Of a DNA stretch of 64,000 nucleotides, positions 43,287 to 51,389 are shown in pieces. The number at the start of each line of letters is the position of its first letter. Position 1 is the first letter of the stretch. The notes beneath the pieces are model-generated. The model ran no database searches and was not told the origin of the DNA. It was given only the letters and a program-made list of their open reading frames with translations. The DNA is taken from positions 22,120-86,119 of the forward strand of contig NZ_JBMPIX010000019.1 of the NCBI RefSeq assembly GCF_049341065.1, written 5' to 3'. The position numbers and the translations under genes are program-made. The stretch comes from Pacificoceanicola sp049341065 (GTDB lineage: Bacteria > Pseudomonadota > Alphaproteobacteria > Rhodobacterales > Rhodobacteraceae).

Positions 43287-44540
43287 TCAATGTGCCACCC
43301 CCGCCGCGACGCTTTCGTCGATGAATTTGCCTTCGCGGAAACGGTACATCGTGAATTCTTCGGTCAAGGGCGAGTGGCCGCGCGCCATCAACTCGGCCAT
43401 GCCCCAGCCCGAGCCGGGGATCGCCTTGAAGCCGCCGGTGCCCCAGCCGCAGTTCATGAAAATGCCTTCGACGGGGGTTTTCGACAGGATGGGTGAGCGG
43501 TCACCCGTCATGTCCACGATGCCGCCCCATTGCCGCAGCATCTTGAGGCGCGAGACCATCGGGAAGGTTTCGATCAGCGCCCGCACGGTTTCTTCGATGT
43601 GGTGGAAACTGCCGCGCTGGGTGTAGGCGTTGTAGCTGTCCGTGCCGCCGCCGATGACCATTTCGCCCTTGTCAGACTGGCTCATGTAGCCGTGCACGGT
43701 GTTGGCCATGACCACGCAGTCCATCACCGGCTTGATCGGTTCCGAGACCAGCGCCTGAAGCGGCGCGGATTCGATCGGCAGACGGAAGCCCGCCATTTCC
43801 GCCAGCACGCCCGAATGGCCCGCCACGACGATGCCCAGCTTGTCGCAGTCGATCTCGCCCTGGGTCGTGCTGACGCCTTTGACTTTGCCGCCTTCCTGAC
43901 GGATGCCGGTGACTTCGCATTGCTGGATGATGTCCATGCCCATATCGCTGCAGGCGCGGGCATAGCCCCAGGCCACAGCATCGTGGCGCGCGGTGCCGCC
44001 CCGGGCCTGCCACAACCCGCCCAGAACCGGATAACGCGGTCCGGCCAGATTGATGATCGGCACGATTTCCTTGACGCGCTTGGGCGAAATGAACTCGGTC
44101 TTGACGCCTTGCAGGGCGTTGGCATGGGCCGTGCGCTGATAGCCGCGCACCTCGTGTTCGGTCTGCGCCAGCATGATCACGCCGCGCGGCGAGAACATGA
44201 CGTTGTAGTTCAGGTCCTGACTCATCGTCTCGTACAGGCTGCGCGCCTTTTCGTAGATCGCGGCAGATGGATCCTGAAGGTAGTTCGAGCGGATGATCGT
44301 GGTGTTGCGCCCGGTGTTGCCGCCGCCAAGCCAGCCTTTTTCGATCACCGCCACATTGGTGATGCCAAAATTGCGGCCAAGGTAATAGGCGGTGGCAAGG
44401 CCGTGCCCGCCTGCCCCGACGATCACCACATCGTACCGCCGCTTGGGCGTGGCTTTGCGCCATGCGCGTTGCCAACCGGTGTGATAGCGCGCTGCCTCTC
44501 GGGCGATGGCGAAGACGGAATAGCGTTTCTTGGGCGTCAT
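43287..44540 (-). CDS. soxB: Sarcosine oxidase subunit beta
   Basis: 417 aa flavoprotein of the DAO family. The FAD-binding fold DVVIVGAGGHGLATAYYLG comes early, then WLGGGNTGRNTTIIRSNYL and, near the C-terminus, NCGWGTGGFKAIPGSG. It carries the catalytic FAD and the covalent FMN site of the complex. It is first in the minus-strand soxBDAG operon, and ccmI is transcribed divergently from it. Confidence 0.97.
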   Translation of the reverse strand: MTPKKRYSVFAIAREAARYHTGWQRAWRKATPKRRYDVVIVGAGGHGLATAYYLGRNFGITNVAVIEKGWLGGGNTGRNTTIIRSNYLQDPSAAIYEKARSLYETMSQDLNYNVMFSPRGVIMLAQTEHEVRGYQRTAHANALQGVKTEFISPKRVKEIVPIINLAGPRYPVLGGLWQARGGTARHDAVAWGYARACSDMGMDIIQQCEVTGIRQEGGKVKGVSTTQGEIDCDKLGIVVAGHSGVLAEMAGFRLPIESAPLQALVSEPIKPVMDCVVMANTVHGYMSQSDKGEMVIGGGTDSYNAYTQRGSFHHIEETVRALIETFPMVSRLKMLRQWGGIVDMTGDRSPILSKTPVEGIFMNCGWGTGGFKAIPGSGWGMAELMARGHSPLTEEFTMYRFREGKFIDESVAAGVAH

Positions 44541-44731
44541 GGCGTCGAATCCGGAAATGGCCGTTCAAGGGTTTCCTTAAAGGTGATAGCCCGTTGGGCG
44601 GCGGCTGCAACCGTCACAATGCCGTGCAGTTGCGACATGGGAGCCCATGGCGGGCATTGTGCGGCCATTTGCCCTTTTTTCCTGCGCCCTACGCCTATAC
44701 ATGCATTGGGCGGAATAGGAGACAAGCACCG

Positions 44732-45955
44732 ATGATGTTCTGGATCGTTACGGCAGGGATGGGGTTGGCAGTGGCGGCGCTTTTGGCGCGGGCCATGGTG
44801 CGCAACAAGGCCGAGGCGATCCCGACCGAAGCATTTGATTTGCAGGTCTATCGCGACCAGCTCAAGGAAATCGAGCGCGACGCCGAGCGCGGCGTCATTC
44901 CCCCCGAAGAGGCCGAGCGCCTGCGCACCGAGGTCTCGCGCCGCATTCTGTCGGCTGATGCCAAAGCTGCTTCTGCCAAGACCTCTGACACCAAAAGTGG
45001 TGGCAGCAAAGGAATGGCGGCGCTGGTCGCGCTGCTGGTCGTCGGTGGGGGCTTTGGCGTCTATATGCTGATCGGCGCGCCCGGCTATCCTGACTTGCCG
45101 CTCAAGGGCCGGATCGAGGCCGCCAAGGACGCGCTTGAAAACCGCCCCGCGCAGGCCGAGGCAGAGGCCAGCATGCCCGCCGCCCCGCCCGTGGATGCAC
45201 CGCAGGAATACATCGATCTGGTCAAACGCCTGCGCGATGCCGTGGCTGCGCGCCCCGATGACCTTCAGGGTCATGTGCTGCTCGCCCGGTCCGAGGCGGC
45301 ACTTGGCAATTACGCTCAGGCCGCTGTCGCGCTGGCCCGCATCGCAGAACTTAAGGGCGACGAGGCCACCGCCAAGGATTTCGCCGATCTCGCTGACATG
45401 ATGGTGATCGCGGCGGGCGGCTATGTCTCGCCCGAGGCGCAAAAAGCCGTGGAAGAAGCCTTGGCCCGCGATCCGGAAAACGGTGTCGCACGCTATTATG
45501 GCGGGTTGATGATGGCGCAGACCGGGCGCCCGGACGTGGCCTTTCGCATGTGGGATACATTGCTGCGCGAAAGCCCCGCCAACGCGCCTTGGATGCCGCC
45601 GATTCGCCAGCAGATGGAGGATCTGGCCTTCCGCGCCGGCGTGACGGATTACCAACTGCCCGCACTGCCGGGCCAACGCGGCCCCAGCCAGGCTGATGTG
45701 GCCAACGCGGCCACTATGACCGCCGAAGAGCGGCAGGACATGATCCGGGGCATGGTCGGCCAACTCTCTGACCGTCTGGCCTCTGAGGGAGGGCCGCCGC
45801 AGGATTGGGCGCGGCTGATTTCGTCATTGGGCGTTCTGGGCGATACCGATCAGGCCAAGGCCATCTGGGCTGAGGCACAAAATGTCTTTGCTGACAAACC
45901 CGACATGCTGGCCACGATCCGGGCTGCCGCCGAAAGCGCCGGGATTGCGGACTGA
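44732..45955 (+). CDS. ccmI: c-type cytochrome biogenesis protein CcmI
   Basis: 407 aa. Two membrane helices (FWIVTAGMGLAVAALLA at the N-terminus and AALVALLVVGGGFGVYMLIG near 95-115) flank a cytosolic coiled segment with YRDQLKEIERDAERGVI; a periplasmic TPR region (HVLLARSEAALGNYAQAA, VARYYGGLMMAQTG) binds the apocytochrome c C-terminus. It chaperones apocytochromes to the heme ligation module. Other ccm genes are not in this window. AGGAGAC precedes the tandem ATG. Confidence 0.93.
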   Translation: MMFWIVTAGMGLAVAALLARAMVRNKAEAIPTEAFDLQVYRDQLKEIERDAERGVIPPEEAERLRTEVSRRILSADAKAASAKTSDTKSGGSKGMAALVALLVVGGGFGVYMLIGAPGYPDLPLKGRIEAAKDALENRPAQAEAEASMPAAPPVDAPQEYIDLVKRLRDAVAARPDDLQGHVLLARSEAALGNYAQAAVALARIAELKGDEATAKDFADLADMMVIAAGGYVSPEAQKAVEEALARDPENGVARYYGGLMMAQTGRPDVAFRMWDTLLRESPANAPWMPPIRQQMEDLAFRAGVTDYQLPALPGQRGPSQADVANAATMTAEERQDMIRGMVGQLSDRLASEGGPPQDWARLISSLGVLGDTDQAKAIWAEAQNVFADKPDMLATIRAAAESAGIAD

Positions 45956-46025
45956 CGCCCGTGCTTTGTCCTTTCCCCTACGGGGCGCGCGCCCCCTTTC
46001 CTAGATTTACCAAAGGCACAGCCCG

Positions 46026-46493
46026 ATGATCCATGACGATATAGCCGATTTCGCGTCTGATCTGCCGCCAATGACGGCGCTGGCCGGGCTGGACCTTGGC
46101 ACCAAGACCATCGGCGTGGCGGTTTCGGACGGGCTTCGCTCCATCGCGACGCCTCTGGAAACCATCAAACGCAAGAAATTCACGGTCGACGCCGACGCCC
46201 TTATGGAGATCCTGAAGAAGCGCCAGATCACCGGCATCGTTCTTGGCTTGCCGCGCAACATGGATGGCACCGAAGGCGCGCGCTGCCAATCGACCCGTGC
46301 CTTTGCCCGCAATTTTGCCAGACTTTGGGATGGCCCAATCACCTTTTGGGATGAACGCCTGTCCACCGTTGCCGCCGAGCGCGCGCTTCTGGAGGCGGAT
46401 ACGTCGCGAAAACGTCGCGCTGAGGTGATCGACCACGTCGCCGCGTCGTATATTCTGCAAGGGGCGCTGGACCGCCTGCGACACCTTGGGTAA
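46026..46493 (+). CDS. ruvX: Putative pre-16S rRNA nuclease / Holliday junction resolvase YqgF
   Basis: 155 aa RNase H-like protein. The first catalytic Asp lies in LAGLDLGTKTIGVAVSD, with GIVLGLPRNMDGTEG and FWDERLSTVAAERAL following, and a final Asp in VIDHVAASYILQ. The essential role in E. coli is 16S rRNA 5' end processing. It is followed nine bases later by the DUF1289 gene. Confidence 0.95.
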   Translation: MIHDDIADFASDLPPMTALAGLDLGTKTIGVAVSDGLRSIATPLETIKRKKFTVDADALMEILKKRQITGIVLGLPRNMDGTEGARCQSTRAFARNFARLWDGPITFWDERLSTVAAERALLEADTSRKRRAEVIDHVAASYILQGALDRLRHLG

Positions 46494-46502
46494 AGGTCTG
46501 TT

Positions 46503-46742
46503 ATGAGTGACGAAATCTGGAAACGCGACGAAATCGAAAGCCCTTGCACCAAGGTCTGCGTGATCCACCCCGAGGCGCGCCTGTGCACCGGGTGCCTGCG
46601 CTCGATTGATGAAATCACGCAATGGGCCCGTTTGTCCCCCGAAACACGCCGCGCCGTCATGGCCGAATTGCCCGGCCGCCGGGCACAGATTGCGCAACGC
46701 CGCGGTGGACGGGCGGCGCGTTTGAAACGCGAACTGGGCTAG
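46503..46742 (+). CDS. DUF1289 domain protein
   Basis: 79 aa. The DUF1289 cysteine pattern is present: SPCTKVCVIHPEARLCTGC, then LRSIDEITQWARLSPETR and a basic tail. The cysteines probably bind a metal or Fe-S cluster. Function unknown. It is co-transcribed with ruvX, given the nine-base gap. Confidence 0.92.
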   Translation: MSDEIWKRDEIESPCTKVCVIHPEARLCTGCLRSIDEITQWARLSPETRRAVMAELPGRRAQIAQRRGGRAARLKRELG

Positions 46743-46800
46743 AGGTTCCCAAGGGGGGCGGCACAGGTCGTCCCGGTGAAAAGCGGGCCGCCCATGACCC

Positions 46801-47967
46801 TCAGGCCGAGGCCGCCATCAAGGTGACATTGCCGCTGCCAAAGCTGCCCGCTCCGCCCGCGATCGTCGCGACGTCAAAACTTTGCCCATCTACGGTCAGG
46901 CTGACCAGAGCATCGCCCCCCGAGGCCGTCACGCTAACCGAGGATGTCGCCAACAGCGCGCTTGGCAATTCGACCAGCAGAACGTCCTGATCAGGCCCCG
47001 TTGTGTCGAAATCCGAGATGACAGCCGCCGTTCCCGACGGCGTGTTCACCGCATCGAATGTGTAAACCAGAGTGTCAGGCCCTTCGCCGCCCGCCACCTC
47101 GATGGCGCCGTTCAGATCAATCACGTCCTGACCGGCTCCGCCAAAGACATATTCCGCCGAGATCGTGTCATTGCCTGCACCGCCATCTGCGGTATCCTCG
47201 CCGCGATAGCCGATGATCTCATCATCGCCGTCGCCGCCATCCAGACTGTCGTTCTGGTTGCCGCCCTCAAGCCAATCGTCGCCGTTGCCACCGATCAAGG
47301 TATCGCCGCTGCCCTGACCGCCATAGCGGTTGATCATTAGATGATCGTCGCCATCGCCACCGCGCATCAGGTTGCTGCCATATTCACCGCGCAGAAAATC
47401 ATCTCCTGCCCCGCCGTCCAGCGTGTCATCCCCGGCGCTGGAATAGAGCAGGTCATCGCCCTCTCCGCCAGTCAGGCTGTCGTCGCCGTAGCCGCCATAA
47501 AGGGTGTCGTCGCCGGTCCCGCCGTCAAAGAAATCGTCGCCCGCACCCGCGATCATCTTGTCGTCGCCGTCACCGCCAAAGCCGGTGTCATCGCCTGCTT
47601 CGCCAATGAGTTTGTCGTCATTGGCGCCGCCGGACAGATAGTCGTCGCCGTCGCCGCCAACAAGCTTGTCCTCACCGAGGTTCCCGCTGAGGCTATCGTC
47701 CCCTGCTTCACCATGCAAAGTGTCATCACCGCCATTGCCTTCGACCTCATCATTGCCATCGCCGGCATAGATCAGGTCATTGCCAAACAGCGCCTGATAG
47801 AAAGAGTCGCCCTGCCCCAAATCGACGGAATCGTCGCCGTTTGTACTTTCGGTCGGATCTGCTGGATCAACCGGTTTATCAACGGCATTGTCGTCGCCAC
47901 CTCCGCCATCAAGGCCGACCAGACTGCCGATCAAAAGAAGTGGAAGTAAGGATAGAAGTAAAAACAT
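46801..47967 (-). CDS. RTX-repeat calcium-binding protein with N-terminal hydrophobic segment
   Basis: 388 aa. A hydrophobic N-terminus (LLLSLLPLLLIGSLVG) leads into about 20 RTX nonapeptides of GGxGDDxL type spanning residues 50-280, then a beta-sandwich tail (AAVISDFDTTGPDQDVLLVE). The tail resembles the C-terminal secretion region of many roseobacter RTX proteins. The N-terminal hydrophobic stretch is unusual for type I substrates and may be an anchor. No enzymatic domain. The DNA repeats here encode the protein repeats. Confidence 0.88.
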   Translation of the reverse strand: MFLLLSLLPLLLIGSLVGLDGGGGDDNAVDKPVDPADPTESTNGDDSVDLGQGDSFYQALFGNDLIYAGDGNDEVEGNGGDDTLHGEAGDDSLSGNLGEDKLVGGDGDDYLSGGANDDKLIGEAGDDTGFGGDGDDKMIAGAGDDFFDGGTGDDTLYGGYGDDSLTGGEGDDLLYSSAGDDTLDGGAGDDFLRGEYGSNLMRGGDGDDHLMINRYGGQGSGDTLIGGNGDDWLEGGNQNDSLDGGDGDDEIIGYRGEDTADGGAGNDTISAEYVFGGAGQDVIDLNGAIEVAGGEGPDTLVYTFDAVNTPSGTAAVISDFDTTGPDQDVLLVELPSALLATSSVSVTASGGDALVSLTVDGQSFDVATIAGGAGSFGSGNVTLMAASA

Positions 47968-48138
47968 AACGTTCCCCCGAAAATTGTACGGGTTAACAGT
48001 TCACTAAAGCCACATTTTTGCCAATATCTTTATGATGTTATCGCCGTTCCAGAAACAATCTGACCGCTCGGCAGGGATTGATCACCCGATATGAGGGGGC
48101 CCTGGACGCGCGCCAGCCCCTAAGCTGAAAACAGGCGC

Positions 48139-48159
48139 GGACCCCGTCATCCGGGGTCC
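48139..48159. terminator. Terminator downstream of the TauE/SafE gene
   Basis: GGACCCCG (48139-48146) pairs perfectly with CGGGGTCC (48152-48159) around TCATC; on the minus strand a T run follows shortly. It lies 6 bp past the transporter stop. Confidence 0.75.
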
Positions 48160-48164
48160 AGCGA

Positions 48165-48986
48165 TCAGCCCCAAAGCGCCTTGCGCAGCATATTGGCGGC
48201 CACGATCAGGATGAACACCGCAAAGATTCGGCGCAGCGTCATCGCTGGCAGCGCATGGGCCAGTTTCGCCCCCCAAGGCGTGGTGATCAGCGTCATCGAT
48301 ACCGCGATCAAGAAGGCAGGCAGATTCACAGCGCCAATGGTAAAGGGCGGCGCGCCTTCGACACCCAGCAGCAAAAAGCCGATCACCGACGGCACCGCAA
48401 TCAGCAGACCAAAGCCTGCCGCCGTCGCCACTGCCCGATGCATCGGCATGTTGTAAAGCGTCATGAGCGGCACGCCAAAGCTGCCCCCGCCAATGCCCAT
48501 CAGCACCGACATGAAGCCCACCAGTGGCGACAGCATTGCCCGCGCGATCCCTGTCGGCATGGCCTGCCCCAGACGCCAGTGCTGACGTCCAAAGGCCATA
48601 TACAGGCCCACCAGCCCGGCCAGCACGCCAAAGATCACCGCCAGCACGGCAGACCTGAGGCTCGCCGCTGTCAGCATCCCAAGCGCCGCGCCGATCACGA
48701 TGCCCGGCGCCCATGTTTTCAGCACGTCCCAGTCCACCGCGCCCTTTTTGTTGTGCGAATGCACCGACCGGATCGAAGTGACGATGATCGAGGCCAGCGA
48801 TGTCGCCAGACAGACTTGCATCAGCTGCGGGCCGCCAAAACCCAGACCCGAAAAGACAAAGAAGAAAACCGGCACCAAAACGATGCCTCCGCCGACCCCA
48901 AACAGCCCTGCCAACACCCCGGCAAAGGCCGAGGACGCCATTAATAGCAGCAACAGGGGAAGAAGGGTCGGGATATCATAGGTCAT
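48165..48986 (-). CDS. TauE/SafE family anion exporter
   Basis: 273 aa, eight predicted helices. The TauE/SafE repeats GLFGVGGGIVLVPVF and GIGGGSFGVPLM are present. Members export sulfite, sulfoacetate or related organosulfur anions and are common in roseobacters degrading taurine and DMSP products. The ATG at 48986 overlaps the dusA stop by four bases, so the two genes are coupled. The substrate is not fixed by sequence. Confidence 0.92.
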   Translation of the reverse strand: MTYDIPTLLPLLLLLMASSAFAGVLAGLFGVGGGIVLVPVFFFVFSGLGFGGPQLMQVCLATSLASIIVTSIRSVHSHNKKGAVDWDVLKTWAPGIVIGAALGMLTAASLRSAVLAVIFGVLAGLVGLYMAFGRQHWRLGQAMPTGIARAMLSPLVGFMSVLMGIGGGSFGVPLMTLYNMPMHRAVATAAGFGLLIAVPSVIGFLLLGVEGAPPFTIGAVNLPAFLIAVSMTLITTPWGAKLAHALPAMTLRRIFAVFILIVAANMLRKALWG

Positions 48987-49999
48987 GCGGCGCGTCCTTG
49001 CTCGATTTCCAGCAAAGCCTCTTCGACCAACTCCGGCCCGGCACCCGCACGCGAGGCCCCTTCCGAAAGCACCCGCCGCCAATTCCGTGCGCCGGGGCGT
49101 CCTGCGAATAGGCCCAGCATATGGCGCGTCACCTGATGCAGTTTCCCCCCCAAGGTCAAGTGCCGCTCGATATAAGGCAGCATTTCCAGCGCAACGCTTT
49201 CGGCGGTCTTGCCGCTGGGCGCAGTTCCAAAGACGCGCTCATCCGCCGCGCCCAGAATGTCCCACGGGCGATGATAGGCCCCGCGCCCGATCATCACACC
49301 GTCCAGCCCCCGATCCAGCCAGTCGCAGGCCTGATCGAGCGTTTCGATCCCGCCATTTACCGACAGGTGGAGGTTTGGGAAAAGACCGCGCATCCGCTGG
49401 ATCAGATCATACTCCAGCGGCGGAATATCCCGGTTCTCCTTGGGTGACAGCCCCTGAAGCCAGGCCTTGCGCGCATGGATCTGGATGCGGTTGCAATTGT
49501 TGGCACCCAGCATCGATAGGAACTCGGGCAGAACCTCGTCGGGGTTCTGGTCATCCACACCAATCCGGCATTTGACGGTAATCTCGGTCTGGGTCGCGTC
49601 CTGCATGGCGCGCACGCAATCGACCACCAGCTGCGGCGACTTCATCAGCACCGCGCCAAAAGTGCCCGATTGCACCCGGTCACTTGGGCAACCACAATTG
49701 AGGTTGATCTCATCATAACCCGCCTGCGCCCCCAGCCGCGCCGCCTTGGCAAGCTCGCCCGGGTCCGAGCCGCCCAGCTGCAGAGCGACGGGATGTTCCT
49801 CTGGATTATAGTCCAACAAATGCACCGCCCCGCCCCGCACCAAAGCAGGCGCTGTCACCATCTCGGTATATAGCAAGGCATGTTGGCTGATCAGCCGATG
49901 GAAAAACCGGCAATGCCGGTCGGTCCAATCCATCATCGGCGCAATAGACAGGCGATAAGCCCTTGATGCGCTTGTTTTTGATGTATTTTCCGCCTTCAT
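48983..49999 (-). CDS. dusA: tRNA-dihydrouridine(20/20a) synthase DusA
   Basis: 338 aa flavoenzyme reducing U20/U20a in tRNA. Typical blocks: LSIAPMMDWTDRHCRFFHR, INLNCGCPSDRVQ with the catalytic Cys, VKCRIGVDD, IHARKAWLQGLSPKEN and NGGIETLDQ. The extreme 5' end of dusA is a known integration site for a family of tyrosine integrases, one of which starts 97 bp away on the other strand here. The first codons and promoter may therefore have been supplied by the island. Confidence 0.95.
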   Translation of the reverse strand: MKAENTSKTSASRAYRLSIAPMMDWTDRHCRFFHRLISQHALLYTEMVTAPALVRGGAVHLLDYNPEEHPVALQLGGSDPGELAKAARLGAQAGYDEINLNCGCPSDRVQSGTFGAVLMKSPQLVVDCVRAMQDATQTEITVKCRIGVDDQNPDEVLPEFLSMLGANNCNRIQIHARKAWLQGLSPKENRDIPPLEYDLIQRMRGLFPNLHLSVNGGIETLDQACDWLDRGLDGVMIGRGAYHRPWDILGAADERVFGTAPSGKTAESVALEMLPYIERHLTLGGKLHQVTRHMLGLFAGRPGARNWRRVLSEGASRAGAGPELVEEALLEIEQGRAA

Positions 50000-50001
50000 C
50001 G

Positions 50002-50092
50002 AGTCATACCATTTTGGCTCATTTTGCCCCAATTACCCCCGTTTAGTCATACCGTATGACTCCGAGTCATACCTAAATCTACGGAGTCATAC
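50002..50092. repeat. AGTCATAC repeat array in the dusA-integrase intergenic region
   Basis: AGTCATAC occurs in direct orientation at 50002-50009, 50045-50052, 50065-50072 and 50085-50092, and inverted (GTATGACT) at 50054-50061. The last three direct copies are exactly 20 bp apart, and the inverted copy forms a near-continuous palindrome AGTCATAC-C-GTATGACT with its neighbour. The array covers both divergent promoters, so it may bind the integrase arm domain, an excisionase or a repressor. Confidence 0.85.
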
Positions 50093-50095
50093 GAG

Positions 50096-51199
50096 ATGGC
50101 AACCTTCGCCGAACGCCGCCGCAAGGACGGAACAACCAAGATCATGGCCCAGATCGTCCGCACCGTTGGGGGAGAGCGATATAACGAATCCAAGACCTTT
50201 GACAAACGCAAGACAGCAGAGACCTGGGCCAAGACCCGCGAGCGGGAGATCGACGCCGAATTTGCAGCCGGACGGAAGATCGGCAAACGGAGCGAGAAGC
50301 GCGTCACTCTGGGGGATGCCATCGACCGATACGAGAAAGAGTCCATGCAGGAGATCGGCGACACGAAGACCCAAGTCCTGCGGACGATCAGGACCGAGTA
50401 TGACATCGCGGAGATGCGCTGCGACGAAATCGAGTCCAAGCACATCGTGAGCTTCGTCCAGTCGCTCTACGACCGCCCCGGACTGAACTCCCCCTCAACG
50501 GCAGGGAACTACCTGTCGCACCTCTCCAGCGTCTTCGCGGTGGCACGCCCGTTGTGGGGATTCCCGCTGGACCAGCAGGCTGTCAGGGACGCCCATACGG
50601 TCTGCTCGAAGATGGGCATCGTAAGCAAATCCGACGAGCGCTCCCGGCGTCCTACGCTGGACGAACTGGACCGGCTCATGGACCACTTCCAGCGCGCCAC
50701 GCTGGCGGACAAGCGCACGCTGCCCATGCACCTCGTGACCGCCTTCGCGTTGTTCAGCACCCGCCGTCAGGCGGAGATATGCCGGATCACATGGGAGGAC
50801 TACGACGCAGACGCCCAGCGCATCATGGTTCGCGGAATGAAGAACCCCGGCAAGAAAAAGGGCGTGGACACGATGGTGGAACTGCCGGACCCCTGCTGCG
50901 CCATCATCGCGGCCATGCCGAAGGTAGAAGAGCGCATCTTCCCGTTCAACGAGGACACGGTCAGTAGGCGCTTCACCGATGCCTGCAAGTTTCTGGAGAT
51001 CGACGACCTGCACTTTCACGACCTCCGCCACGAAGGGGCATCCAGACTGGCGGAGATGGGGCGCACCGTGCCTCAACTCGCCGCTGTGACCGGGCACAAG
51101 GCATGGAAGAGCTTGGAGCGCTATACCCACGTCAGGCAGATCGGCGACAAGTATGCGGGCTGTGAGTGGATCGCTAAGGTAACGGGCGGGGCTGGATGA
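50096..51199 (+). CDS. int: Tyrosine recombinase/integrase of a dusA-targeting island
   Basis: 367 aa. An N-terminal arm-binding-like region is followed by a SAM-like core-binding domain (about 70-180) and a catalytic domain with Arg223/224 (STRRQAEI), His308-x-x-Arg311 (HFHDLRHEG), His334 (TGHK) and Tyr343 (ERYTHV), so the active set is complete. Its position next to the 5' end of dusA matches integrases known to insert islands there. It marks the left edge of an accessory region running past the window end. The far attachment site was not seen. Confidence 0.94.
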   Translation: MATFAERRRKDGTTKIMAQIVRTVGGERYNESKTFDKRKTAETWAKTREREIDAEFAAGRKIGKRSEKRVTLGDAIDRYEKESMQEIGDTKTQVLRTIRTEYDIAEMRCDEIESKHIVSFVQSLYDRPGLNSPSTAGNYLSHLSSVFAVARPLWGFPLDQQAVRDAHTVCSKMGIVSKSDERSRRPTLDELDRLMDHFQRATLADKRTLPMHLVTAFALFSTRRQAEICRITWEDYDADAQRIMVRGMKNPGKKKGVDTMVELPDPCCAIIAAMPKVEERIFPFNEDTVSRRFTDACKFLEIDDLHFHDLRHEGASRLAEMGRTVPQLAAVTGHKAWKSLERYTHVRQIGDKYAGCEWIAKVTGGAG

Positions 51200-51207
51200 G
51201 GCTCCCG

Positions 51208-51223
51208 CCCCGCTAACGCGGGG
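51208..51223. terminator. Hairpin after the integrase gene
   Basis: CCCCGC and GCGGGG form a 6-bp stem around TAAC nine bases past the integrase stop. There is no clear T-tract, so termination strength is doubtful. Confidence 0.5.
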
Positions 51224-51228
51224 CATCA

Positions 51229-51262
51229 GGCGTGACAGCATCAGGGGCGTGACAGCATCACG
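51229..51262 (+). repeat. 17-bp tandem duplication after the integrase
   Basis: GGCGTGACAGCATCA occurs at 51229-51243 and again at 51246-51260 with period 17. A weaker GTAGCGTGACGAGG follows at 51302-51315. Possible binding-site pair or simple duplication. Confidence 0.6.
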
Positions 51263-51322
51263 GCGTAGCGGCAGGGCCTCTGTGCGCCCTTTCTGTTGGC
51301 CGTAGCGTGACGAGGGGGGCGT

Positions 51323-51389
51323 ATGACGCCTACGGAGGCGGAGGGGTGTCTGTGGCGGCGTCTGAGGGCTGCGTGTTCAGATCACCAAG
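51323..51389 (+). pseudogene. Possible 5' stub of a DUF559/Vsr-like endonuclease gene
   Basis: About 22 codons beginning MTPTEAEGCLWRRLR resemble the start of DUF559-type endonucleases (MTPAE..LW..LR). The resemblance ends at about 51390, where the frame enters the antisense of the NgoMIV-like gene. This may be a truncated remnant at a recombination junction; the match is short and uncertain. Confidence 0.3.

Noticed and set aside
46801..47967. Short DNA repeats with regular spacing, CRISPR-like at first sight
   Set aside because: They are codons of RTX nonapeptides in one continuous frame; no constant repeat or unique spacers.
49999..50096. A tRNA gene as integration target
   Set aside because: No cloverleaf or anticodon arm found; dusA itself is the known target of this integrase type.
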